This document shows positions 11,101-22,048 of a DNA stretch of 64,000 bases, piece by piece. Position numbers and translations under genes: made by a program. Origin of the DNA: Nigrospora sphaerica (taxonomy: Eukaryota; Ascomycota; Sordariomycetes; Amphisphaeriales; Apiosporaceae); NCBI GenBank assembly GCA_018287875.1, contig JAGVVL010000013.1:992001-1056000 (forward strand). Reading direction: 5' to 3'. The notes beneath the pieces were generated by a model. That model was given only the letters and a program-made list of their open reading frames with translations. It did not search any database and was not told where the DNA came from. How positions within the stretch are numbered: position 1 is the stretch's first letter; the number at the start of each line of letters is the position of its first letter.

Positions 11101-13472
11101 CTTGTTATTTCCGGCTAGAGCGCCTCGGGTAGCTTGGCGTGCTCCCTTAGCTTCAGTGCCCTATTGATGACCTCCTGACCTGCTCTTTCTGAGCCCCCAT
11201 TCGGCTTATGGGTGTTCGGAGGGGATATCTCTAATTCGATTCCTTCCTCCTCTACCTAACGCTTATATTCGGTTATACCCTGGATTGCTATCACCCCCTT
11301 CTCCCCGTCGTGCTTAAGGATTACGATATGAAGGTTGTAGCGCCTGAGGATATGCCTTTCGAAGCTTCGCAGTATTCGAAATAGCTGCGTATGTGACTTA
11401 GTAGGCGAAGTGAACGACCAAAGCTTTCCGCTGTAATTATCCTTTAGGACTATTAACCAGCAAGACCTATCATACCTACGTGGATAGTCAAATAGGTCCT
11501 AGAGTACCCTAAAAAATGGTCTTAGGGCTCTTTCTGCTGGAATTCGACTAATAAGTTGTCTAGCGTCCGTAAGTTTACAAGTCTCACACTTTATAAGCGT
11601 CTCGCCTTTAAAAGCGACATTCTGTCCTCTCTTAGCGAGTTTTCTAAGTGCATCTCGGCTTAAGTGTCCAGCCTTAGCATGCTAGAGTGCCTTAGAATCC
11701 ATCTATATCCTTGGTCTTATTTGTTAAGCTTCACCTATGGGTGCTTTTCGTATAGCGGGAAATGCTCTCACTATCCTAGCCAGTGCGGAGATAACTTAAG
11801 AGGCGAAAGAGAAGTAGGAGTAAAGAGGCTTGTATTCGAAGAACGTAAGGTTGCCTACTCTTTCCAACTTTCGCACTAGGACGCCTTCTCTGTGCTCACT
11901 ATAGTGTAGAGAGCACTCTCTACTATAGTACCAGATCCTTGCTTTCAGGAGTTTCGCCTTTAAGATAATGTTAGTGTGGAATCCTTCGACTAGTTGCACG
12001 TTATATAGCACCAGGTCTACCTTGCCACCCTTGGGACTATTTAGTAAGCCCCTTAGGATCCTTATGCCTGATCCCTTAATGGAAAAGGCCGATAAACCTG
12101 CCTCCATAACTGATCTAGGACGCGTAGGAGTGTAGCTTCCCTCCTTAAGTAGCTCTATAGAGTTGACAATATATAAGGAACTGCAACTGTTAACGATAGT
12201 CGACTGTGAGAGGTTGTGCGGGCCGATTTAAGCGGTAACAGCCAGGTTAATGTTAGCAGGCATGGGAAAGGTCTCAGGGACGATAGTAACCGCGACGAAC
12301 GGTTCAGCGGTGGTCTGTCCTGCTCCCTCACCTGGCTTCTTCTCCTCGATAAGCTTGCGGAGTGTGCCCCAGTGATTGGACATAGCTCTTTCTTGTATTT
12401 CCTTTGCCTTAGCGTTGATGAGGCCTCGGAACTTGACTCCGTTAGGTAGGAGGTCCGCAAAGCTATTCAGGGCAAACTGGAGACGTCTGCACACCTTGGG
12501 TTCCCATTGGTGCTTCTCTCTGCGAGGCAGGCAGGGACAGGCGTGTAGAGTGCCATTCTTCCGCTTTCTCGCCTGTGAGGTGGTCTGATAGGCTTCTCCT
12601 TAATCTCCTAACATAGCGAATGACTTGTGACGTCTGTCTAGTGTGCTAGAAGAAGTCACCTGCTTAAGAAAGATAGAGCTCAGCTAAGTTAACGTGAGTA
12701 GTTCCTTTCCTGTTACTTCGGCTTTAAGGATATCGTCTAATTAAATCTGAGCCCATTGTGGAGCCATGCGTTTACGAACTGCCTTTAGAAATGCCTTTAT
12801 TGTAAGTGCGCCTTGCACTTCAGGGATCCCATGGGTATCGGCGAGAGCGTGAATAGCAGTGAACTTGGCGTGCTAGGCTTCTAAAGAGATTCCCCCTTTT
12901 AACGCGCTTATCAGGACTCGTTAGTAGCGTTCTTATATTACGGAGAGGACAGAGGAGTCCGCTAGCTGATACTGCTTCCTTAGTTCCTTAAGAAGCTTCT
13001 GGAGCGTGTTAGTCTTGCTTCGCTCGATAGTCGTGGTCGTTCCGCTCTTAATAGCAGCGGTGGTATCGGTAGCTATTCTAACAAGCTCGAGTTTCTTCTC
13101 CTGGGCTTCGATACGTCCGTAAGCTACCGTGAGATACTCCTTTTTGACCGTCTATTTGACCCATTCGGTCAAAAACAGATAATGGTTGTTAAGAGTGTTC
13201 CAAGTGCTTGTGTCGGCGGTAAAGGTTCGCAGTTCTCCTTAAAAGCGCCTCTCTGCTATGTCCAGTGTAGTCGGAGAGTCTGAATTCGCTCCTTAAGGCT
13301 CCTGGTAGACTGGCCTTTCTGGGGGAGTGTTAATGTAGCTGTTAGGCTCCGCGTTTAGGTTAATGTAATCCCAGATATGTCGATCTTCAGCTCCTCTCCG
13401 AAGCGAGTTGTACTAATCAGGCCAGTCGTACTTGCTGACAAGCAGGACCTTCGTGAGCGTTTAGTCGGACAT
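8130..13472 (-). pseudogene. Ty1-copia Gag-Pol polyprotein (copia 1), RIP-damaged
   Basis: All recognisable pieces lie in one frame from the ATG at 13472, so there is no net frameshift over about 5.3 kb. Along the frame come Gag, a protease/GAG-pre-integrase part (around 12100-11800), integrase (around 11700-10800), reverse transcriptase and RNase H. The reverse transcriptase is marked by LPLKWVFTDKFDENN near 9570 and YFDWEVRQFDIVNIFLNALF near 9390. The RNase H C-terminus (DMPADGLIKNL) lies near 8215. Dozens of TAG/TAA codons stand where the sister element at 47891-53077 has Trp or Gln. The protein would have driven element transposition and is not functional here. Confidence 0.88.
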
Positions 13473-13607
13473 GTTAAACAGGGTTCGCAGTAAGGCTGGT
13501 CTCAGCTGCGAGTAAATAGATAGATAGATGGAAATAGGGTTTAAAGAGAGTCCTCACGATCCTGAGACTTGTATAGCGTTTTAAGTGCGTTGAGAGACGT
13601 AAGTAAA

Positions 13608-13622
13608 GGCCGGGCTTATAAC
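13608..13622 (-). promoter_or_regulatory. Primer binding site, half-tRNA-iMet type (copia 1)
   Basis: Directly inside the 5' LTR the minus strand reads GTTATAAGCCCGGCC. The sister element has GTTATGAGCCCGGCC at the same place. This is complementary to the anticodon-side end of the 5' half of initiator tRNA-Met (GGGCUCAUAAC), the primer type known from Drosophila copia. The G-to-A difference fits RIP. Confidence 0.7.
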
Positions 13623-13812
13623 TGTCGCACTTCAGGGGACGTGAGTAACGAGGTTCTAATTGTTCTATTAGGAAAAACAAAGGAAAACTATCTGAGGATC
13701 CAGACGTAGATATAGTAGTTCCGTAGCCTGCCTGACAGGCTAGGCTCTTGAGCTTACATAAAGTCACGTGACCTGGTAGGCTTGTTAGTGACAATAGGCT
13801 CGTCTCGCGACA
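13623..13812 (-). repeat. 5' LTR of copia element 1
   Basis: This is the partner of 6337-6526, 188 of 190 bp identical. It carries the promoter side of the minus-strand element and is followed outward by the TSD TAAGA. Confidence 0.92.
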
Positions 13813-13817
13813 TAAGA

Positions 13818-15185
13818 TGTATATAAAGTAGACCTTACTTGTAAGGATCCGAAGGAATCACAATGGCACCGTCAGGTATAGGGTAGCGAAGGGCAGGCTC
13901 AATTCCACTGCAAGACTGATTCTTGCAGAATCCAAGTTCAGGTCGGGCGCCAGCAGTGCGCCCGCTCCTTGCTAGTAGGCTGCCGGTGGGTCTGTACCGC
14001 AGGTCAGGTGACCAGCCTGCGGATGCACCTCTCCAGCGCCTCCTCCCTTACATTACTATAGAGTGGTCGGTATATAGGAACTAATTTATAACACGATTTA
14101 AAAAGAGGTAGTAGAACTCCTATCAATAAAGATAACGTACTTTAATATTAAGTTACCTACTTTAACTGTCACAGGATGACATCAGCATGCTAACCACTAA
14201 GCCAAAAGACTAGGTAGACTAAATCGGAGATCTAGTCTATCAGCATAACTTATATACTGGGAGACGTTTTCAGCTACCTTCTTATATTAACTACGTATTA
14301 AATATTAACTTCAAAAGAGGCGCATCGCTATCTTTATTAATGTCTCATATTATAAAAATAGTTATCTATTAACCTCTTAACCCTTAAGTATTAACTAGCC
14401 TTTATACAAAAAAACAGATTAATATTTACATCTTAGCTCGATATTTTTGCTTTACTTTACTACTATAAAGCCTTATTATTTAAGGGTTCACGCTTTAGTA
14501 ATAACCCTTCGATCTAAAATAGTGCTTTTATTTTTTACTATTTCTCTTAATAATGTTATAAAAATCCATTTTATGTTATTATATATTATACTACTTACTT
14601 AGTATAAGGGTTAATAACAGTTTTAATTTCATTAAAAAGAAAGCAGTCCTTAGAAAAGTCCTCTCTGAAAATCAAAAACTATACTAATAACCGAAAATTA
14701 AATGAATAAACCTTATTTAAAAGAAAGTTAAATAAATGTTGTTAAAGATAATTAATAGGGAAAGATGTAATGGAATACTTAGCGGTGGAGCTCATATTCT
14801 CGTACATAAGCACTCTTGCAAAACCTGTAGATAACACTAGCCTATTCGAACGGCAGGTCTGTCATCTCTTTTACAGGCAGCCTAGCCGAATAGCAGAGTA
14901 ATTGCCGTATCCTAACAGAATATATGGTATAAAAATGAGTTGTTAATATATTATGTTATAAATCTATTACAAAAGTATTTATTCATGAATTTGAACAATA
15001 ACCTTCATATTAGAAGTTGAATAAAAATTTAAAAATGTATTAATTTTATAAATACAGAGCTCATACTAAAATTAATATAATAAAGCTTTAATATTTTTTT
15101 ACATTCATTCTTATAATAAGACTTTTATAAAATAACGTAACCTAGATATATTAATAAATACTTGTTAAATAATACAACCCATATA
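13818..15185. other. AT-rich gene-free DNA
   Basis: From about 14050 the sequence becomes strongly AT-rich, with many TA dinucleotides and no coding frame of note. A less AT-rich island lies at 13850-14040. The composition suggests old, heavily RIP-mutated repeat DNA whose origin can no longer be read. Confidence 0.6.
14185..14204 (-). other. tRNA box A-like sequence
   Basis: The minus strand reads TGGCTTAGTGGTTAGCATGC, which fits the tRNA box A consensus. No convincing box B or cloverleaf follows. It may be a decayed tRNA gene or a tRNA-derived SINE. Confidence 0.3.
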
Positions 15186-15228
15186 ACGTAGATGTCATAT
15201 CAGCCGGACAGTCAGATCAGCCGGACAC
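15186..15228 (+). repeat. Fot1-like terminal inverted repeat
   Basis: This 43-bp end sequence follows a TA dinucleotide. It contains the direct repeat ATCAGCCGGACA twice, separated by GTCAG. An identical copy reads inward at 28727-28769. Confidence 0.85.
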
Positions 15229-16147
15229 TTATCGGCACCTTCGCGACAAATCAATCAATTACGCAACCACAACGCCTTAAATCAATCTAATCTAATCCGA
15301 ATCCGAATCTCCAGACGTCTCTACAACTATCTCACAAGTGCGCGCATTATGACCGGTGTTTCCGCAGGTGCCACAGCGCCTTTCGCGTGGTTGCGCCCTC
15401 CTCGCACGACTACTACTCGCATGCGTTTCGTCCCCTAACTGTCTATCTAGGTCCTTCTAGTTTAAAAGGTCTTGTCCCTCGCCGATACTAAGTATACCCC
15501 CTTACTTTACACGTGTTTTCTTTGCTCTGCGACGTTTTACAAGGCTGCTATTTGCCTCTCGAAAGGTACGGACCTTGGCTTTTAAAAGGGCATTCTCGTG
15601 CATTATCGCCATCGTACCCTTCGCAATCTGGTTAACTGCCGATAAAATCGGTGTCGGAGAGCTTCCTTAGTGATATCGGACTCGACTTTTAATATAATCA
15701 GTCTGCGAAGTCGCCTTAGTCGGGTTATATAGCATCTAAGAGGCCTATAGGATAGTTGCAGTCGGGAGGCTCCCAGTTAGTAAAAACGTCGATAACTTAA
15801 TATTTAGTTTCGATATAATCTATTCCGGGTTTAGAGGGACTAAACCAGCCCCTCTGAATCCGGCTTTAACGTTATTAAGTGTGAAAACTTTAGAAAACGC
15901 CGCCTGAAAGGTAATTAAGAACTCGGCCTTCGTGATATAATTCACGTGCGATTTTATAAACCCTTCGATCTTGCGACCGTACGCTTGCTTCAATGGACTA
16001 AAACACCCAACGTTAAGGAGCTAGAGAAGATGCGATAAATACGGAGGTATAGAGACTGTGATAATGTTTTTCTCTTTGCAGAAAGCCTGGAATTCGGCCG
16101 AAACGTGGCTCTTATACCCGTCGATAACTAGTATCCGATATAGTCCC
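15186..16147 (-). mobile_element. 3' half of a Fot1/pogo transposon
   Basis: The left end is a 43-bp terminal inverted repeat (15186-15228) after a TA, identical to that at 28727-28769. On the minus strand it encodes the second half of a pogo/Fot1 transposase: YRILVIDGYKSH (second catalytic Asp), then HLL-stop-LLNVGCFSPLKQAYG. In that block the usual third Asp of LDVG is Asn and a Gln is a stop. A C-terminal zinc knuckle C-x2-C-x4-H-x4-C (CGTCGNTGHNARTC) follows near 15350. The half ends where LINE1 begins. It does not overlap the half at 28727-29557 and lacks only about 25-30 residues between them. Confidence 0.85.
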
Positions 16148-16341
16148 TTTTATTATTATTATTATTGTTCTTACACCTAGCGACCTATCTAGGCCATGAG
16201 GACCCCCTGCGTATCTTAGCCTAGGAAAACCGTTCCGGGCTGACGTCCGGCCGGGTGAAAAACCTAGGTTCTGCTGCGTCGCACCGCTTCTATCTGCTCT
16301 TTGACCTGCCATACCGAGATCGGGCTCAGCGCGCCCGCTTC

Positions 16342-19300
16342 CTAGCTGATGAGTTGATTCGCCAGCTGGAACATGTCCAGCCTGCCCGAGCGGAGTAGCC
16401 ATCTCGCGATAATTCCTGCTTTTCTGGGGGTGTCGAGCATCCTATCCGTGTCTACCGGTCCTCCTAGAGCTTAGACGAGATGCTCTCGTCTTTCTCTTTC
16501 CCGTGGGCAAAAAACGAGGATATGCCGGACGGTCTCCCTACCCTGACCGCAGTCACACCATGAGCTGTCGAAGCCTGGTACCCTGCGCTTAAAAAGGAAG
16601 TCTCGCAGCCTAATCTTGCCGGTCCTCGCTTGGACGAGGATCGAGCTCTCTACCTTGTGAAGTCCTTTATGGAGCTTAAGGACGTGCTTATCTGGCGGCA
16701 TCTTGGTTACTGCCGGGGCTCGCGCTGTTCGGTTTTTCTGCGTTTGTTGCCATCTTTAGAGCCAGTCTCTCTCCTTAGCCTTGTGTGCTGAGTCTCCAGC
16801 TAGCTATTCGTTTAGCCACCTCTTGCGATTGGGAGCGTCGGGGCCTTTCGGTCTGCGCCGGCGAGTCGGTCTTGTTAGAATCTATCTGGCTGCGTTATCG
16901 CATCTTACTTGGATAAGCGAGGCGATGCGTGGCTGTTGGAGCCTTTCTTCCGAAGCCGCCACTCTTTTATTAAGCCATATATCTAAGGGCGATACGTAGG
17001 CTTCTGTTTCTAGTGTCGTGGCTGCTGTCGCCTTGAAGGCCCCCGTGACCTTATAGAGGCACTCAGTCTGAATGTCGCTTAGTGTTTTAGCCCTGCTTTT
17101 CGGAATATAATAGTGCCATTCTAAGGCTCCGTAGCCTATAGCAGACCGTACGACGGCTGTGTAGACTTAGCGGGCTCGCTGGAGGGACGCGCCCTATATT
17201 AAGCCGGCTATCTGGTCTAAGGCACAGACCTGCGTCGCCATCTTCTTCGATATCGACTGGATATGGACGTCCTAGCGGAGACGTCTATCCACCTGGATGC
17301 CAAGGACGCGGCAGGAGTCTTCTGGTTCGATTTCGTGCCCTTTTAAGGCTATCTTCGTGTCCGGACCTTTCCGTCTTCGAGAGAAGTGGACTAGGTGATA
17401 TTTCTGGACTGCGAAGGTTATACCGTGGCTGACTGCCTATTCTTTACAGATCCTATAAGCGGCTTCCAGCTGCTTACAGGTCTGCTCGGGGTTTAAACCG
17501 AAGCCCACGAGGTTTATATCGTCTACGAAGGCTATAGTAGCTATCCCTAGTATAGCGCGGAGAGCCTTATAGAGACCGGCTATATAGAGGCAGAAGAGGA
17601 TAGGTGATAAAAGTGAGCCTTGCGGGATACCTGCTGGGACTAGGATCTCGTCCGATTCCTGGCTATCGAAGAATAGCGTAGTAGACCGGTTAAATAGGAA
17701 GCTTCAGATCCAGCTGATAGTCTATATAGGGATCCTTAGCGCTGGCAAGTTAGCGAGGAGCCTTCTATAGTCGACAGAGTCGAAAGCGCCCGAAATATCC
17801 AGTGATAGAAGGGTTACTACACCTCCATGTTTCCAGGCTATGCGGACTAGGTCTGTTAGCAACTGTAGGGCTGTTTCCGTGGAGCGGCCTTTCCGGTTGC
17901 CCATCTGTTCGTCCGGGAGCAGTCCGTTCTCTTCAGTAAAGCTAGCTAGCCGTTGCGCTAGTAGGCTCTCGATCGCTTTCCCTATAATGTTAAGCAGCGT
18001 AATAGGTCTCCATCCGCCAGCTTGGTGATACTCGTTTGGCTGCTTTCCTGGCTTCCGGAGGATAACGGTGACTGCTTTCCGGAACGCTCTTAGATAGTAT
18101 CCTATATGCCAGCACGCTTCCGCTAGGGAGGCTAAGGCTTGGAAGAGGGGCTTTCCTAAGCGTTTAAGGAATCCGTTTAGAAGCTGGTCTGGTCTAGGTG
18201 CCTTCCACTGGCCTGCCTTAGTAAGGACGTCTTGGACTTGTTCTGCTGTCACCTTTCTGTCCATATCGAGAGGCGCTGCGAGCCGGTTCGTTATTCGGAA
18301 GCCGGTGTATGTAGCCTTAAGGAGGGGATAGAACCTCTCTTGGAAGGCCTCTGTTTTCTCCTTATGGGTCGTTGCTTCGCCACGCGGTGTGTAGAGTGTA
18401 GGGACTGCCGGGGGTAACGGCGGTGCTGCTCCTTCCGTTCTTGCCCATCTCGCGATATTCCAGACGCCAGCTGGCTGGCTAGACGCCTCGTGGAGCATAT
18501 GTCTCCAGGACGCCGTCTTAGCTTCTCGGATTGCTTTCTTCTTTAAGAGAGTTGACTGCCGGAGGGCTCACTAAGCTACGTCTATCCTGTCGGAAAGCTA
18601 TATCCGCTGGGCTCTTCGCTCCTTCTTTATAGCTTCTTCTATCTCGCGGTTCCACTAGGCTTTGCCTCTCCCTTTAAAGTAGTGGAGGGGGGCAACTAAG
18701 TCGGCTATCCGAGTTAGCTCCTTAGTTAACGTTTTAGTGTAGCTATCGATTTCTTCTGGTGTCTCGAGTCGCCCTGGCTATAGTAGGTGTGCTGCTTCTG
18801 CCTTCGCCTAGTTATAGTCAGCTGTTTTCCAGCTACGTCGTGGCCTATCTTAGCGGTCTATATAGGGTCTAGCCACGCGTATCACCTGGGGGAGGTGATC
18901 GGACCCAGCAAATGGGGCATACCTGTCGTAGGCAGCTCGGAGATCGTCCGTGACCCACGCTAAGTCGATCGTGGAGTCCGTGCACCCTCTTCGAGTCTAT
19001 ATCGGTGTTCCAGGGGGTGTGATCAGCTGGAGTCTCCAGGATTCTGCTAGCTGGAGCAGCTTATTAGCTGCCCTATGGGGTCGGACGTTGTGTCCTCCCT
19101 AAACAGGGTAGTGGACGTTAAAGTCTCCTACAAGGATTGTTCGTTGTAGCTGGGGTTCGGTATAGAGGGCTTCGATAGCTAGCAGGTCCGATCTGCTAGT
19201 GGACCTAAGGGGAGGCGAGTATATGTAGATAACCGTTATAGGACCGTCTAGTAGTTGGATTGTGATACGACACTTGTCTGGCTACGCCTTGTATATCCAC

Positions 19301-19530
19301 TGCACTGGGGTGTACTTCTTATTAATATAGATGCATACCCTACCTCCCTCGATCGAGTAAAGTAGGTAGTACAGAGAGGATCTCGGGTAGTAGGTAGTCG
19401 GCATATATAGGTTTCGCTAGGGCTCTTAGATAGCTAGGACGTTGTACTCTTCGGAGATAGCATCAACTGCCGGGATCTGTGCTTTCTTACTTTTTTGCGT
19501 GTTCCAGTGTAGGATCTTTAGCGCTGTCAT
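16342..19530 (-). pseudogene. LINE1 ORF2 (endonuclease-reverse transcriptase)
   Basis: The frame is 3,189 nt, identical in length to ORF2 of copy B, with no indel. It holds an APE-like endonuclease (near 19500-18900) and a reverse transcriptase whose active site reads A-F-V-D-D (near 17530). The C-terminal zinc motif lies near 16540. Many in-frame TAG codons destroy it. The segment at 17722-18498 shares several derived residues (for example APRPDQLLNGF) with chimera C, so the two copies have a common mutated ancestor or exchanged sequence. Confidence 0.85.
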
Positions 19531-20885
19531 GGTCGAGCGTAGATGCTGTTTAGTGTTAACTCTGGTGTTTCGATGTCTATGTCGTCTATCTCTTCGTGGG
19601 TTCTGCTGCGGGCTCTGCCAGTGCTTCTAGTACAGTAGCTAGTTACTCGACGCTTCCGCGGCTGTACTGTCTGCTAGTCTTCAGCTGTTGGCTTAGGGGG
19701 TTCTTGCGAGGGCAGTGCGAATCCCTTCGGTCTCGTGATATAAGCAGCCTTAGCGATCTGGACCTGCTCCTGGCGGACTGGACACTCCTTAGACCACGTA
19801 ATATGTGGTCCTCGGTATACTGGATAATAGTACCGGCTTTTATTCTCGGCTTCTAGGTATTCTTTATCGTTATACTTTGTTAAAGAGCAGAGCCCACACT
19901 TATATGCGTGGCGGCAGACACAGGCGATATATCCATAACGGTAGCAGTGGTAACATTGCTTAAGCTGTGCTCCTTCGGCGAAGGGCTCGTATAGATAGTA
20001 GCTATACTGCTATATAAGGCCGTCGCGGTATAGCTGTTCCGCTTGTTGGACTGTGGGTACTGCAATTTATAGGGCCGTGATCTTCTTAGACGAGGTCTTG
20101 GCGTTACGAGGGAGCTTGGCCTCTAGGACGTCGATAGGGCCGCCGGGCTGGTTCCGAAGCTGAATTCCTAGCTGACTTAGGTTCGTTTCTGCGGCTTCCT
20201 TATTGATGCCATGGGCCACCACCAGGATCTTTCTCTTCTGGATAGAGGCGTTCTCTCCGAAGGCCTCGGTAGTCCAGGCCCGGTCGGTTTCTAGTTGTCG
20301 CTTCTCTTCTGCTGTCTTACAGGTGATAGCGTAGTCTCCGCTAGGAAGCTTCCGTGCGGCTACTACTGTTTCTCTGCCTGTTGCTGCGTTGACTTTCCGT
20401 ACGATCTCTTCGTAAGTGCGGCCTTCGGTTCCCGCGGCCTTAACCGTGACCTCCCGTTCGTGTCGAGGAGGCAGTGTCTTGGCTACCTGAGGAGCCCTGG
20501 GTGTAGGAGCAGCGGTAGGGGCAACAGCTGCTGCAACGTATGTCTTAGGAGCTTTGATTTCCTTGTGGATAGCCTAGAGCGCGTTCTCGATGTTATCGAT
20601 ACGTCTTTCGATACTGGTCTGACTGTCTGGTTCCTTAGCTGCCGCCTCTAAGACCGGGATGGCGGCTTGTACAGCTGCGACCAAGGTCGCAACGTCGAAA
20701 TCACCGGCTAGGAAGCGTTTAAAGCTGTTTACGGTGCCGCGAATAGCTTCTGGACTGCGTCCAGGTGCGGTGTTGCTGCTTGGCGATGGCGTTCGCGAGT
20801 CTGGAGGCGACGGCTCAGGTGGTGGGGCGGCCTGTTGGCGGCTCCCACCACCCGCGTTTTGCCTCGCTGGTGGTGGATCGACCAT
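19527..20885 (-). pseudogene. LINE1 ORF1 (nucleic-acid-binding Gag-like)
   Basis: The frame starts MVDPPPARQNAGGGSRQQ and has the same 1,359-nt length as the open ORF1 at 37938-39296. It would encode a 452-residue RNA-binding protein with CCHC zinc knuckles near its C-terminus, but several TAG codons interrupt it. The final TGA overlaps the ORF2 ATG (ATGA, 19527-19530). Confidence 0.8.
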
Positions 20886-21013
20886 TTCTAGGGTAAATGA
20901 GGCCCTAGGAACAGTTTCCGGGCTATCCGGTAGGTTTTAGAGTCGTGGTTGTGAAGTTATCGCCGTGTGGAGTCGATTTCGAAAAGTTTCCCCTACATCC
21001 CTGTTGTGGGGTA

Positions 21014-21440
21014 TGAATAAGGGAAGTGTTCCACAATGCGGGCTTCAGGACGTGATGGAGCACTGCCAAGAGGACCGGAACACGCGAGAAGCAGCATGAA
21101 TCGTGCATCGGTAGCCAAGGAACTCCTTGCCTGCGGCCGGAACGGACGGTAATGGTCCAACATCAAATATACAGAGCGGGGAATAGTTGCTTACAGCTCC
21201 TGGAACACGTGTTTCCGCAGCTGGTCCTCCACCAGAGGTACGTGGAGGCCCAATTTGAGTGTGAGGCGAGTCATCAACATGCGCGACTGCAGAGTGTTGT
21301 CGAAGATGAGGACCGTAATGGCCTGCAGGTTCTGGAAGGCGTCGAAGATGGCCGTGTTCCGACTCAGCTTCTTGGTCAGCATGCTGGCCAGCTCGGCCAG
21401 GCAAGCTCCGGTAACGCTCAGCGCACCACACCATCACCGT
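21014..21440 (-). pseudogene. Host gene fragment ending at LINE1
   Basis: The minus strand contains the frame MLTKKLSRNTAIFDAFQNLQ (21382-21191), preceded in phase by LSVTGACLAELAS, with good codon usage. A further frame ends at the LINE boundary (ending ALWNTSLIHTP). I do not recognise the family. In the reconstructed order before the inversion, this fragment would lie directly before the P450 fragment at 45161 on the same strand. Both could therefore come from one locus. Confidence 0.4.
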
Positions 21441-22048
21441 GTCAGCGTTTGAAAGTCTGGAGATTTAGACGAAGCTCTAGTTCCAAGCACAAATATAAGA
21501 AGAAAAGAACATCTTAAGATGATGGCAAGTAGAGAATTAGCTTCCTCATATCCTGCTCTATCTATTAATCTTACGTTTTATTATGTGAACGAAGAACCGC
21601 ACGTTAAGGCTATTCGCGACGTCGTTAACGACATGTTAATCTGAGAAGCAGCCCTTACCCACGTCATCTCTAGGGATAGCCTCGGAGGGAGGCTTCTAGC
21701 GCGCCCCTTTAAGCCTCACGCCTAGCAACACCGGCAGAAGCTGTTTACAACGCTTAAACAGCGCCTAGCGCGTTAGTTCTGATTCAGGCACGCTTTAGTT
21801 GAGTTCCTCCGCACTTAAGGGGAGACGGAGATGTAGGGCGCGTGCACAGATTAATGGACCCGAATTGTATATCTCCTGTTAGGCATTCTCATGTAAAAAG
21901 GCATTGAAATTCAAGCACTGACTTCTATATACTGGCTCAAAATAAAGTAGTGTGACTGTGAAAAAGAAGAATTTGATAACGCCCCTAAATACACAAGCGC
22001 CCCCTCAGACGTTTTTTTCCTTTTCTGGAATGTTTCCCATCTCGCTGT
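21441..22048. other. Intergenic DNA with decayed coding-like stretch
   Basis: At 21520-21850 both strands give frames broken by stops (plus strand ends KAIRDVVNDML before a stop). It looks like a decayed element of unknown type. The rest is the 3' flank of the oxidase gene. Confidence 0.35.

Larger units (their letters stand above)
6337..13812 (-). mobile_element. Complete Ty1-copia retrotransposon 1
   Basis: A 7,476-bp element lies between 190-bp LTRs (6337-6526 and 13623-13812) that differ at two positions and share TGTCGC...GCGACA ends. The 5-bp TSD TAAGA is present at 6332-6336 and 13813-13817. On the minus strand the order is LTR, primer binding site, a single gag-pol frame (13472 to about 8130), an additional oppositely oriented gene, a polypurine tract (GGCTGAGGGGG) and LTR. 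The coding frame is full of point stop codons, so the copy cannot make its own proteins. It is about 1.7 kb longer than the related element at 47544-53340. Confidence 0.93.
16148..21001 (-). mobile_element. Full-length LINE1 (Tad1/MGL-like)
   Basis: This non-LTR retrotransposon of about 4.85 kb has a (TTA)n tail at 16149-16167 and its 5' end near 21000. Both ORFs keep their full lengths (1,359 and 3,189 nt) with no indels but with many substitutions and stop codons. The 12-bp sequence TACCCCACAACA (minus strand, 21013-21002) abuts the 5' end. The sequence at the 3' end is transposon DNA and does not repeat it. The matching TSD partner is found at 45149-45160 instead. Confidence 0.9.

Noticed and set aside
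14185..14204. A functional tRNA gene at the box A-like sequence
   Set aside because: No box B or cloverleaf could be built from the flanking AT-rich sequence, so only a weak tRNA-like note is kept.
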